DNA of 64,000 bases, taken from NCBI RefSeq assembly GCF_027923225.1, contig NZ_BSDI01000041.1:28343-92342 (forward strand), written 5' to 3'. The position numbers and the translations under genes were made by a program. Origin of the DNA: Phytohabitans aurantiacus (GTDB lineage Bacteria > Actinomycetota > Actinomycetes > Mycobacteriales > Micromonosporaceae). Below, in pieces: positions 1-7,984 of the stretch (position 1 is its first letter; each line of letters begins with the position of its first letter). Under the pieces are notes generated by a model. It made no database searches. It worked only from the letters and a program-made list of their open reading frames with translations, and had not been told where the DNA came from.

Positions 1-825
1 CGCGCCAGACGGTCGTCGCGCCTCACGGATCAGCCCGGTCACCGCGCGTTCGAGCCCGTCGACGGCCGCGGTCACGCGGGACGCCTCGGCCGGGTCACCC
101 AGTGACTCGGCCTCCAGCCGCAGGGCGGTCAGCGGCGTACGCAGCCGGTGCGACAGGTCGGCCACGTCCTCACGTTCGGCTCGAAGGAGATCCTGGATGC
201 GGCCGGCCAGATGGTTGAGGGCGCCGGCCACCTCACGTAGCTCGGGCGGCCCGGCGGGGGTGGCTCGGGCGGTCAGCTCGGCGTGTGCGAGCCGGTGCGA
301 CACGGCGGACAGCTCACCGATCGGCCGGATCAGGCTGCGCGCGAGCCAGTCGGCCACGAAGAGGCCCAGCAGTACGAGCGTCAGCCCCAGCCCGGCGAGC
401 ACCAGCCACGCGCGGGTCACCCCGCGCGACAGCTCGGCGTCCGGGACGAAGGTCCGCAGCACGACAGCGCCGTCGGAACGCCCCTGCACGCCCACCACGA
501 TCTCGCGTCCGCCGTGGGCAGCCGCCGTCAAACTGTTGCCCCGCGCGGCGAGTTCCACAGCGGGGGTACGCCCAGCCGGCGCCCCAAGCACCGAACCGTC
601 CGGCAGGTACACGGTGACTGGACGGGACGAGCGTCCGGCCAGGTCGGTCAGCTCCGTCAGTGAGGCGGTGGCGGCGAACGGTACGAGCGACTGGACCTCC
701 GCGGTGGCCGCCACCACCGCGCGGTCTGCTGCGACCGCTCGCAGCAGCACGGCCAGCGGCACCAGGAACGCCACCAGCACCAGGCAGGTCGTCGCGGCCA
801 CCAGCAGCGCGAGCCGGCGTCTCAT
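1..825 (-). CDS. sensor histidine kinase (partial, C-terminus outside window)
   Basis: Membrane sensor kinase of a two-component system; the open frame runs off the window edge, so the ATP-binding domain is not seen. The visible 275 residues have an N-terminal membrane segment (about residues 4-27), an extracytoplasmic sensor stretch, a second membrane segment (about 135-155), a HAMP region, and a HisKA dimerisation helix with the H-box DLSHRLRTPL. The His of that box is the expected phosphorylation site. The ATG start overlaps the stop of the upstream response regulator (ATGA), so the two are translationally coupled and certainly partners. The ligand cannot be inferred. Confidence 0.9.
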   Translation of the reverse strand, partial: MRRRLALLVAATTCLVLVAFLVPLAVLLRAVAADRAVVAATAEVQSLVPFAATASLTELTDLAGRSSRPVTVYLPDGSVLGAPAGRTPAVELAARGNSLTAAAHGGREIVVGVQGRSDGAVVLRTFVPDAELSRGVTRAWLVLAGLGLTLVLLGLFVADWLARSLIRPIGELSAVSHRLAHAELTARATPAGPPELREVAGALNHLAGRIQDLLRAEREDVADLSHRLRTPLTALRLEAESLGDPAEASRVTAAVDGLERAVTGLIREARRPSGA

Positions 826-1502
826 GACGGTGCCGTGAGGCGTACGCCGACGCCGCGCACGGTGTGCAAGTATCGGGGCTCCTGGGCGGTCTCGCCGAGC
901 TTGCGGCGCAACCAGGACAGGTGCACGTCGACCGTCTTGTCGGTACTGCCGTAGGGCACCTGCCACACCTCGGTCAGCAGCTCGCGTTTGGACACGACCT
1001 GGCCGGCGCGGCTGGCAAGGTGGTGCAGCAGGTCGAACTCGCGCGGCGTCAGGTCGAGCGCGGTACCGCCAAGGCTCGCCTCGCGAGAGCGAGGGTCGAC
1101 GCGGAGCTCGCCCACGACGACGGCGCTCTCGTCCGGGTCGCCGGCGCCGCGCCGCAGCACCGCGCGCACCCGCGCGTCGAGCTGCGCCGCCGTGAAGGGC
1201 TTCACCACATAGTCGTCGGCGCCGGCGTCGAGGCCGCGCACGATCTCCCGCTCGTCGTCACGCGCCGTGGCGATAATGACGGGTACCGTGCTGACGCCCC
1301 GCAGCATCCGCAGCAGTTCGAGCCCGTCGAGATCGGGCAGGCCAAGGTCGAGCACGACGAGGTCGGGCCGTTCGTCGAGAGCGGTCTGCAGGCCGCCCAT
1401 GGCGGTGTGCGCGGCGGCCACCGCGTGCCCGCGCTCGCGCAGCGCCCGCAGCAGCGGCGTACGGATGGCGGGGTCGTCTTCGATCAGCAGCAGCCGGGCC
1501 AC
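822..1502 (-). CDS. OmpR-family response regulator
   Basis: DNA-binding response regulator paired with the downstream histidine kinase. The receiver domain begins RLLLIEDDPAIR (acidic pocket), carries the phospho-acceptor Asp in LVVLDLGLPDLDG and the conserved Lys in YVVKPF. The C-terminal winged helix contains LTPREFDLLHHLA and ends VRGVGVRL, as in OmpR/PhoB proteins. The frame is open up to an ATG at 1550, but the GTG at 1502 puts the start directly before the receiver domain and is preferred; the extra 16 residues do not resemble the family. Upstream is a sequence block repeated at 2301-2345, a candidate self-regulated operator. Confidence 0.92.
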   Translation of the reverse strand: MARLLLIEDDPAIRTPLLRALRERGHAVAAAHTAMGGLQTALDERPDLVVLDLGLPDLDGLELLRMLRGVSTVPVIIATARDDEREIVRGLDAGADDYVVKPFTAAQLDARVRAVLRRGAGDPDESAVVVGELRVDPRSREASLGGTALDLTPREFDLLHHLASRAGQVVSKRELLTEVWQVPYGSTDKTVDVHLSWLRRKLGETAQEPRYLHTVRGVGVRLTAPS

Positions 1503-1540
1503 CCTCGCACCGTATCCGTCCCACCGCCCTGCCAGGCGCA

Positions 1541-1585
1541 CGTTAACCATCCATTAGCGTCCGCCGGCGCTGGCTTTAACGGTGG
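1541..1585. promoter_or_regulatory. candidate regulator-binding block, copy A
   Basis: A 45-bp block just upstream of the response regulator. It begins with CGTTAACC and ends, at the same spacing as copy B (2301-2345), with the 20-bp string GGCGCTGGCTTTAACGGTGG. The two copies match at 34 of 45 positions without gaps. The repeated TTAAC elements suit an OmpR-type direct-repeat operator. Binding is inferred, not shown. Confidence 0.5.
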
Positions 1586-1703
1586 CGATGCCTGTTGCGA
1601 GGTCCGAGAGCCCAGTGGCATCATTGAACCGTCGAGGGCTGCTTAGCCCGAGGAAGTGGGCCCGATCTCTCTCCGGACGGTTTGGGATCGGGTTTCGCGC
1701 TGT

Positions 1704-2245
1704 TCAGGGTCCGTTTTCGTCCAAAGCGACGACCTTCTCGACGACCCCCTCTACTTGCTGCCGCCACATCCCGCCGGCTCCGTACGCCCACGCGATCACA
1801 TCGGCGATGGAGAGCAGCGGCTCTTCGTGCGGCCGGAAGTGTTCGTACGACGTCTCATGCAGCGACGGGTACAGGTGGCGGGATGAGACGATCGTGGCGC
1901 GGTCGCGGTTGTCTTCCGGCTCGCCAGCGGACTCGAACGCTATCCGATGTACGCGGGCACCCAGCGTGGCCAGGTCGTGGAGCATGTGTGCGAGGCACCG
2001 GCGGCGCGCCTCCACCGGACGACCTGTTGAGATGTAGATGCGGGCTTGCACCGGCGAGTCGACGACGGCGCTGAGAATCTCGCGACGCCGACTGGCGCGT
2101 TCCTTGGTCATGTGAATGCGGTTCTGCCCCGCCCACAGAGCCGGCGCACCATGGCGCGCGCCGCCGCGAGGGATCGCGACTCGTATGTCACCGCACACAG
2201 CAGGAAGAGGTCGCGTCGCATCGACTCGTCGATGAAGACATGCAC
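1704..2245 (-). pseudogene. DUF3800-like protein with a frameshift
   Basis: Two adjacent minus-strand frames join into one plausible protein. The N-terminal part starts at GTG 2245 and reads VHVFIDESMRRDLFLL, the acidic FIDES start typical of DUF3800-like proteins. After about 35 residues the frame must shift near 2127-2134 (a GGGCGGGGC run) into the frame reading GQNRIHMTKERASRRR. The remainder ends with EEPLLSIADVIAWAYGAGG, the conserved C-terminal acidic/Trp motif of this small actinobacterial family. Either the gene is broken or one base is missing in the assembly at the G run. It sits between two copies of a regulatory block, as if inserted between the response regulator and the small anchored protein. 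Function is unknown; a nuclease-like fold has been suggested for DUF3800. Confidence 0.6.
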
Positions 2246-2300
2246 TCGGCCATCCTGGCAGCGCCGGAATCGTGGTGCGGTCCCGCCAGATTCGGCGGCG

Positions 2301-2345
2301 CGTTAACCGGCTGTTAGGGGTGCTTGGCGCTGGCTTTAACGGTGG
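2301..2345. promoter_or_regulatory. candidate regulator-binding block, copy B
   Basis: Second copy of the block at 1541-1585, lying 19 bp before the start of the small anchored protein. It carries CGTTAACC, then TTAG, then the same 20-bp GGCGCTGGCTTTAACGGTGG at identical spacing. It is a likely target of the neighbouring response regulator. Confidence 0.5.
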
Positions 2346-2363
2346 AGGGGGCATAGTCGGGGC

Positions 2364-2798
2364 ATGAGCCGTCCTACGCTCCTGGCCGTTGCGGGCTGGC
2401 TGGTGGCCGCGACCGTCGCGACGCTGACCGGGCTCGCGGCTGTGCGGGTCATCGGGGATGGCATCACGGGCACGGCCGCGGCGACGCTGAGCGAGCGTGA
2501 GGTCGAGGAGCGGCTCGCGTCCGCACGGCCCGGTGTCACCGTGTCGCCACACGCGAGCGCGGGCCAGGGCGGTGGCACCGTGCTCACGAGCGCTGCCGGC
2601 ACGATCGTGGCGACGTGCGAGAACGGGCTGGTCACGCTGCTGTCGTGGGCGCCCGAACAGGGGTACAGCGTGGTCGAGGCGGACCCGGGGCCGGACGACG
2701 AGGCCGAGGTGGAGTTCGCTCGCGGTAGCGAGCGGGTCGAGGTCAAGGTCGTCTGCACGGCGGGCAAGCCCGCGATCAGCCGCGAGAAGGACGACTGA
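2364..2798 (+). CDS. small membrane-anchored protein of unknown function
   Basis: A 144-residue protein not assigned to a known family. Residues about 6-30 form one hydrophobic segment (LLAVAGWLVAATVATLTGLA), probably an uncleaved signal anchor, followed by an exported domain of about 110 residues. That domain contains two Cys (in ATCENGL and VVCTAGK) that could form a disulfide and is otherwise acidic. Its upstream block duplicates that of the response regulator, so it is probably an output gene of the two-component system. The frameshifted gene separates it from its likely regulator. Confidence 0.75.
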   Translation: MSRPTLLAVAGWLVAATVATLTGLAAVRVIGDGITGTAAATLSEREVEERLASARPGVTVSPHASAGQGGGTVLTSAAGTIVATCENGLVTLLSWAPEQGYSVVEADPGPDDEAEVEFARGSERVEVKVVCTAGKPAISREKDD

Positions 2799-2826
2799 CG
2801 CCGCGCGGGGCGCGGGGGCGGCGGGG

Positions 2827-3456
2827 TTAGATGCCCAAGCGGGCGGTGCGGAGGTGGTCGGCCACGGGGGGTGGGGCGTCTACCTGGACGCGGGTCGCTC
2901 GTTGGCGGCCGCTCAGGAAAAGGGCCAGCTCGCCCGGTGGACCGATCAGGCGTACCCGCTGCCCTCCGGCACCGGCGGTCGTCTCGCCGTACCCGGGAGC
3001 CTGGATGAGCACGGCGGCGCGCACGCGGCGCAGCGCGAGCCGAGCCGAACCCCTGGCTCGCCGCCACAGGGTTTTCTGGAAGTCGTGCGGCAGCTCGCGG
3101 GCCCGCCAGCCGGGCGCGGCCCGGCGCACGTCTTCGTGGTGGATGAAAAATTCGAGGGTGTTGACCGAGGCGTCGGTGAGAGGATTGCTCACCGGGCTCC
3201 ACCAGGGTGCCGTGCGCACGAGGCCGACCAGCTCGGGGTAGGGCTTGTCGGCGAGCTTTCGGCGCACCCGCTCGGCGTGGCCGCTCAGCGCGCCGACAAC
3301 GATGCCGGCGGCGGCGTCGGGCCGGCGCTCTCGCATCACGATGTGCGCGGCGAGGTCGCGCGTGGTCCAGCCCTCGCACAGGGTTGGTGCGTCTGGCCCC
3401 ACCGCGAGGAACAGATCGGCGAGTGCTCGACGTTCGTCTTGTGCGTACGAAGCCAC
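2827..3456 (-). CDS. TIGR03085-type (mycothiol maleylpyruvate isomerase-like) metal-binding protein
   Basis: A 209-residue protein resembling the actinobacterial TIGR03085 family in the DinB/MDMPI superfamily of four-helix-bundle metal-binding proteins. The N-terminal segment has the family pattern LCEGWTTRDLAAHIVMRERR, with the His expected to bind metal, and a second region reads EFFIHHEDVRRA with further candidate ligands. The C-terminal third is the family's beta-rich region. The biochemical reaction is not established; a thiol-dependent role is suggested only by superfamily membership. It is a single-gene unit divergent from the ABC exporter operon at 3551. Confidence 0.85.
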   Translation of the reverse strand: MASYAQDERRALADLFLAVGPDAPTLCEGWTTRDLAAHIVMRERRPDAAAGIVVGALSGHAERVRRKLADKPYPELVGLVRTAPWWSPVSNPLTDASVNTLEFFIHHEDVRRAAPGWRARELPHDFQKTLWRRARGSARLALRRVRAAVLIQAPGYGETTAGAGGQRVRLIGPPGELALFLSGRQRATRVQVDAPPPVADHLRTARLGI

Positions 3457-3550
3457 GCCACGAGCGTATCTGTGACCGCCGACACAACCGTGTAACGGAT
3501 CGCTTTGGTAAGGATGTTATGGACCGGGAGTACTTACGGCGGGGGAGTGC

Positions 3551-5359
3551 GTGACCGACAAGACGAGCCGAGACGTGCTGAGTAGAGGCATGCGCGTCCT
3601 CGGGCACGGCATCCGCGAGGAGCCGTGGATCTTTACGGCTGGCGTGGTGGGCAGCGCGTTCTTCGGGCTGCTGACGGTGGGCAGCGCGTTCATCGTGGGC
3701 GCGATCGTCGGCGAGGTGGTCGTGCCGTCGCTGGAGGACGGTCGCGCCGACACCGGACTCCTCTGGCTGATCGCCGCCGCGCTGCTCGGGTTGAGCGTGC
3801 TCAAGGTGGGTGCCATCTTCGGGCGGCGGCTGGGCGCGGGGTTCATGCAGTTCCGGCTCCAGGCCCTTTACCGTCGCCGCGTGACCCGCCGCTATCTGGA
3901 CCTGCCGGTCTCCTGGCACCACCGTAACGCCACGGGCACGCTGCTCTCCAACGCGAACTCCGACGTCGAAGCGACCTGGTTCCCCATCGCGCCGCTGCCG
4001 TTCGCGGTCGGCACGGTGGTGATGCTGCTGGCGGCGTTCGTGTCGCTGTTCGCCACCGACTGGGTGCTCGCGCTCGTCGGCGTGCTGATCTTCCCGGCGC
4101 TCTTCGGCCTCAACGTCGTGTACTCCCGCCGCATGGCTCCCCGCCAGGCCCGCGCGCAGCAGTTGCGCGCCGAAGTGAGCGCGATCGCGCACGAGAGCTT
4201 CGACGGCGCGCTGGTGGTCAAGGCGATGGGGCGCGAGGCGGAGGAGACCGACCGGTTCGCGGCCCGCGCCCGCGAGCTGCGCGACGCGCTGATCAACGTC
4301 GGCCGGCTGCGGGGGCTGTTCGACCCGGTACTGGACACGCTGCCCAGCCTGGGCACGCTCGCGGTGCTGCTGGTCGGCTCGTGGCGGCTCAGCCAGGGCG
4401 CGGTGACGGTCACCGAGCTGGTCAGCGTCGCGTTCCTGTTCACCGTGCTGGCGTTCCCGGTGCGCGCGATCGGCTGGGTGCTCGCCGAACTGCCGCGCAG
4501 CGTCGCCGGCTGGGACCGCGTCCAGCGCGTCCTGACAGCCACGGGCGAGATGCCTTATGGCACAGCGTCCACCGAGGAGCGGCGCACGCCGGCCGCGATC
4601 GGCTTCGAGCAGGTGTCTTTCGGGTACGACGACAGCACCGTCCTCCACGATGTGTGCTTCACCGTCGCGGAGGGCAAGACGGTGGCGCTCGTGGGGCCGA
4701 CCGGCTCCGGCAAGTCGACGATCGCCTCGCTGGCGGCCCGCCTCGTCGACCCGGCCGCGGGAGCGGTGCGCCTCGACGGCGCCGATCTGCGGTCGCTGTC
4801 CGGTGACGCGCTGGCCGGCTCGATCGCGCTGGTGCCGCAGGTGCCGTTCGTGTTCGACGACACGGTCCGGGCCAACGTCGGCCTGGACAGGCCGGGACTG
4901 ACCGATGAGGACATCTGGGCGGCGCTCCGGCTGGCGGAGGCCGACGGGTTCGTCGCGCGGCTGCCCGACGGGCTCGACACGATGGTGGGCGAGCGCGGCA
5001 CCTCGCTCTCCGGTGGGCAGCGGCAACGGCTGACACTGGCCCGCGCCCTCGCCGGCCACCCGCGGCTCCTGGTACTCGACGACGCCACCAGTGCCGTCGA
5101 CCCGAGAGTGGAGGCGGCGATCCTGGCGTCCCTGCGCTCTGCCGACGCGAGCGCCTCGATCCTGGTGGTCGCGTACCGCCGGGCCACGATCGCGCTCGCC
5201 GACGAGGTGGTCTACATCGAGCACGGCCGGGTGATCGCGCACGGGACGCACCCCGAGCTGCTGGCCACCGTCTCCGGGTACGCGGACCTTGTCACCGCCT
5301 ACGAGAAGGCCGAGGCGGAACGCGAACGCGAGCACGCATATGAGGAGGTGACCCCGTGA
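3551..5359 (+). CDS. ABC exporter subunit A (degenerate ATP-site half)
   Basis: A 602-residue fused exporter with six membrane helices in the first ~320 residues, then a nucleotide-binding domain. Walker A is GPTGSGKST, the signature is canonical LSGGQ, and Walker B is LLVLDDATSAVD, in which the catalytic Glu is Asp. The switch His is replaced by Tyr (VVAYRRATIAL). It therefore supplies an intact signature but a catalytically weak Walker side. It overlaps the partner gene at 5356 by GTGA. The complementary defects (see the partner) are those of a heterodimeric exporter with one consensus and one degenerate ATP site. The substrate is unknown; multidrug or lipid export is typical of the family. 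Confidence 0.93.
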   Translation: MTDKTSRDVLSRGMRVLGHGIREEPWIFTAGVVGSAFFGLLTVGSAFIVGAIVGEVVVPSLEDGRADTGLLWLIAAALLGLSVLKVGAIFGRRLGAGFMQFRLQALYRRRVTRRYLDLPVSWHHRNATGTLLSNANSDVEATWFPIAPLPFAVGTVVMLLAAFVSLFATDWVLALVGVLIFPALFGLNVVYSRRMAPRQARAQQLRAEVSAIAHESFDGALVVKAMGREAEETDRFAARARELRDALINVGRLRGLFDPVLDTLPSLGTLAVLLVGSWRLSQGAVTVTELVSVAFLFTVLAFPVRAIGWVLAELPRSVAGWDRVQRVLTATGEMPYGTASTEERRTPAAIGFEQVSFGYDDSTVLHDVCFTVAEGKTVALVGPTGSGKSTIASLAARLVDPAAGAVRLDGADLRSLSGDALAGSIALVPQVPFVFDDTVRANVGLDRPGLTDEDIWAALRLAEADGFVARLPDGLDTMVGERGTSLSGGQRQRLTLARALAGHPRLLVLDDATSAVDPRVEAAILASLRSADASASILVVAYRRATIALADEVVYIEHGRVIAHGTHPELLATVSGYADLVTAYEKAEAEREREHAYEEVTP

Positions 5360-7098
5360 ACACGCTGCGACGCGGGCTGGCCCTGTCGCCCGAGCTGCGC
5401 GCGGGGCTCGCCGGCACCCTGTTCTTCGCGCTCGTGTCCATGGCCGGGCGGGCCGCCGTACCGGTGGCGATCCAGCAGGGCATCGACCGCGGCGTGCGCG
5501 CGCCGGGCGGCCCCGATCTCGGGGTGGTGAGCGCCGTCGTGGCGGCCACCGTCGGGGTACTGGCGATCACCACCCTGTGCGGGTACCTGATGATGCGCCG
5601 CCTGTTCACGGTGAGCGAGACCGCGCTCGCCAACGTGCGGATCCGCACCTTCCGGCACATCCACGACCTGTCGATGCTGCACCAGCAGTCGGAGCGGCGC
5701 GGTTCGCTGGTGTCGCGGGTGACGAGCGACGTCGACCAGATCACCCAGTTCCTCCAGTGGGGCGGCGTGATCCTGCTGATCAGCCTCGGCCAGGTCGCGG
5801 TCACGTCGATCGTCATGACGGTGTACTCGTGGCAGCTCACGCTCGTCGTTTTCGGCGCGTTCCTGCCCGCGGTGATCGTGATCCGGGCGTTTCAGCGGCG
5901 GCTGCGCGGGGCGTACGGGGTCGTCCGGGAGCGCACCGGCGCCATGCTCGCGGCCGTGTCGGAAAGCGTGGTGGGCGCCGAGGTCATCCGGGCGTACGGG
6001 GTGTCCGGGCGCACCGCGACCCGGCTGAACGAGGCGATCGAGGGGCAGCGCAGGGCGCAGCAGCGGGCGCTCCGGTTGAGCGTCACCGGGTTCTCCACCG
6101 GGGAACTGGCCGCGGGTATCGCCCTCGGTGCCGTGGTGGTGATCGGCGTACTGCTCGGCGTCGACGGTCAGATCAGCATCGGCCAGCTCACCGCGTTCCT
6201 GTTCCTGGTGACGATGTTCGTCCAGCCGGTGCAGATCGCGACCGAGGTGCTCAACGAGGCGCAGAACGCGGTCGCGGGCTGGCGCCGGGTACTCGACGTG
6301 CTGGACATCGAGCCCGACGTGGCAGACCCGGTGGCAGACGGCGTCGACCTGCCGGCCGGTCCCCTCGACGTCCGCTTCGACCACGTCTCGTTCGCGTATC
6401 CGGACGGCCCTCGCGTCCTGTCCGATGTGGACCTGGAGATACCGGCGAAGACCCGGGTGGCCGTCGTCGGCGAGACGGGGAGCGGGAAGACCACGTTCGC
6501 CAAGCTGCTGACCCGGCTCATGGACCCGAGCGAGGGCGCCGTACTGCTGTCGGGCGCACCGCTCGACCGCGTGCGGTTCGCGTCGCTGCGCAGCCGCGTC
6601 GTGATGGTGCCGCAGGACGGGTTCCTCTTCGACGCGACCGTGGCCGAGAACGTCCGCTTTGGACACCCGGGGCTGGGCGACGCCCAGCTCGCGCTGGCGT
6701 TCGCCGAGCTGGGCCTGGCGGACTGGGTCGAGGGCCTGCCGCACGGCGCCGACACACCGGTGGGCGAGCGCGGTGAGGCGCTGAGCGTCGGTGAGCGGCA
6801 ACTCGTGGCGCTGGCCCGGGCGTACGTGGCGGACCCGGACCTGTTGGTGCTCGACGAGGCGACCAGCGCGGTCGACCCCGCGACCGAGGTGCGCCTGCAA
6901 CGCACCCTGGACGCGGTCACCCGCGGCCGCACCACGGTGGCGATCGCCCACCGCCTGTCGACAGCCCAGGCCGCCGACGAGGTCATCGTGGTCGACAAGG
7001 GCGAGGTGGTCCAGCGCGGCCCCCACGCGTCGCTGCTGGAGAACCCCGACAGCGTCTACGCCCGCCTGTACGCGAGCTGGCTGGAGCAAACCCGCTGA
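5356..7098 (+). CDS. ABC exporter subunit B (consensus ATP-site half)
   Basis: A 580-residue fused permease-ATPase, partner of the preceding gene. Six membrane helices precede a nucleotide-binding domain with Walker A GETGSGKTT, Walker B LLVLDEATSAVD including the catalytic Glu, and a normal switch His in IAHRLSTAQ. Its signature motif is altered to LSVGERQ instead of LSGGQ. Its Walker motifs paired with the partner's intact LSGGQ give one working hydrolytic site, while its altered signature faces the partner's Asp/Tyr variants. The stop lies 8 bp before a 54-bp palindrome at 7107. Confidence 0.93.
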   Translation: MNTLRRGLALSPELRAGLAGTLFFALVSMAGRAAVPVAIQQGIDRGVRAPGGPDLGVVSAVVAATVGVLAITTLCGYLMMRRLFTVSETALANVRIRTFRHIHDLSMLHQQSERRGSLVSRVTSDVDQITQFLQWGGVILLISLGQVAVTSIVMTVYSWQLTLVVFGAFLPAVIVIRAFQRRLRGAYGVVRERTGAMLAAVSESVVGAEVIRAYGVSGRTATRLNEAIEGQRRAQQRALRLSVTGFSTGELAAGIALGAVVVIGVLLGVDGQISIGQLTAFLFLVTMFVQPVQIATEVLNEAQNAVAGWRRVLDVLDIEPDVADPVADGVDLPAGPLDVRFDHVSFAYPDGPRVLSDVDLEIPAKTRVAVVGETGSGKTTFAKLLTRLMDPSEGAVLLSGAPLDRVRFASLRSRVVMVPQDGFLFDATVAENVRFGHPGLGDAQLALAFAELGLADWVEGLPHGADTPVGERGEALSVGERQLVALARAYVADPDLLVLDEATSAVDPATEVRLQRTLDAVTRGRTTVAIAHRLSTAQAADEVIVVDKGEVVQRGPHASLLENPDSVYARLYASWLEQTR

Positions 7099-7106
7099 CG
7101 CGCGCG

Positions 7107-7160
7107 GTGATCAGGGCGTCCCTCAAGTCGTTCTAACGACTTCAGGGACGCCCTGATCAC
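7107..7160. repeat. 54-bp palindromic element, copy 1
   Basis: Starts GTGATCAGGGCGTCCCTCAA and ends in the near-exact reverse complement GGACGCCCTGATCAC. It lies between the convergent ABC exporter and DUF2470 genes. The DUF2470 gene takes its TGA stop (7159-7157) from inside the element. This copy has one stem mismatch (CTTCAGGG for CTTGAGGG). Confidence 0.95.
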
Positions 7161-7918
7161 GCTGTGGTGGTGGGGGAGCCGCAGTGGCGGCACAGCACGG
7201 GGTGGAGTAGGCGGGCCAGGTCGGCGCGGTCCTCTACCGGGCGCGGGAAGGCCAGGCGGACGCGGTACTCGGCGGGTGGCGGGCCCAGGGTCACCACGAA
7301 GCCGTAGCGGTCCAGGCGGACCACGCGAGGTGTCGGGCCGGCCGGTGCGGTGTGGCCGCTGCCGGCGAGTTGGCGCTCGATGAAGCCCGTCATCTCCGGT
7401 ACGTGGTGGTCGGCCAGGTCGGTGAGCAGGTCCCACTCGATGTGGTGCAGCGGGTCGGGCTCGGCGGCGGCGTACTCGTCCGGGTCCACCTCGACCGTGC
7501 CGCCGGCCCGTTCCAGCCGCACCTCGGCCGGCTCCATCCGGTACAGCACCTGGCTCTCGCCGACGTCGAGCAGGTCGCCGGTCGGGTCGCAGTCGGCGAA
7601 GTCGAGAGCCGCCTCGCGCGCCTCGGCACCGTCGAGCGCCACGGCCCAGCCGGACACCCACACCCGCCCGAGCGACGGTGAGCCGGCCACCGGCGGTACG
7701 TCGGGGACGTCGAGGACGACCGCGATGTCGTCGGCGCCGTCCGTGGGGCGCAGCGCGCGGGTCAGGTCGCTGTCGGCGGGGACCAGCATCAAAACACGTC
7801 CAGCCCGATCGGTGGCGTGCCGCACGCGGTACGGGCCGGGCCGGCAGGCGATGTGCGCGTTACCGGAAAGCCGGCCGGCCGCCAGCGTGCGGGCGACCTC
7901 GGCGGGGCTGGGCTGCAT
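7157..7918 (-). CDS. DUF2470 domain protein, heme/iron-utilisation-like
   Basis: A 253-residue protein resembling the actinobacterial DUF2470 family, a domain often attached to FMN/heme-binding split-barrel proteins such as HugZ-type heme oxygenases. The N-terminal ~150 residues form a split-barrel-like part. The segment DPLHHIEWDLLTDLADHH and the following beta-rich C-terminus match the DUF2470 pattern. A terminal CRHCG motif could bind metal. Iron regulation is supported by the iron-box region immediately upstream (7932-7965). Its stop codon lies inside the 54-bp palindrome. A role in heme or iron handling is inference. Confidence 0.8.
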   Translation of the reverse strand: MQPSPAEVARTLAAGRLSGNAHIACRPGPYRVRHATDRAGRVLMLVPADSDLTRALRPTDGADDIAVVLDVPDVPPVAGSPSLGRVWVSGWAVALDGAEAREAALDFADCDPTGDLLDVGESQVLYRMEPAEVRLERAGGTVEVDPDEYAAAEPDPLHHIEWDLLTDLADHHVPEMTGFIERQLAGSGHTAPAGPTPRVVRLDRYGFVVTLGPPPAEYRVRLAFPRPVEDRADLARLLHPVLCRHCGSPTTTA

Positions 7919-7931
7919 CGTTGACCTCCGG

Positions 7932-7965
7932 TTAGGCTAAGCTTAGTAAGGCAAGGCTAACTTAT
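7932..7965. promoter_or_regulatory. IdeR/DtxR-type iron box (two overlapping sites)
   Basis: The 66-bp gap between the divergent DUF2470 and S4 genes holds TAAGGCAAGGCTAACTTAT (7947-7965), which matches 16 of 19 positions of the IdeR/DtxR consensus TWAGGTWAGSCTWACCTWA. An overlapping weaker site, TTAGGCTAAGCTTAGTAAG (7932-7950), is itself nearly palindromic. The position would block both divergent promoters when iron is sufficient. Recognition is by motif only. Confidence 0.75.
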
Positions 7966-7984
7966 CCTGTCAGGAGGCGTCTAC

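Noticed and set aside
2336..5335. 999-residue minus-strand frame across the ABC exporter and MDMPI-like gene
   Set aside because: Antisense to well-supported genes; composition (Arg/Gln/His/Ala-rich) is typical of GC-rich shadow frames.
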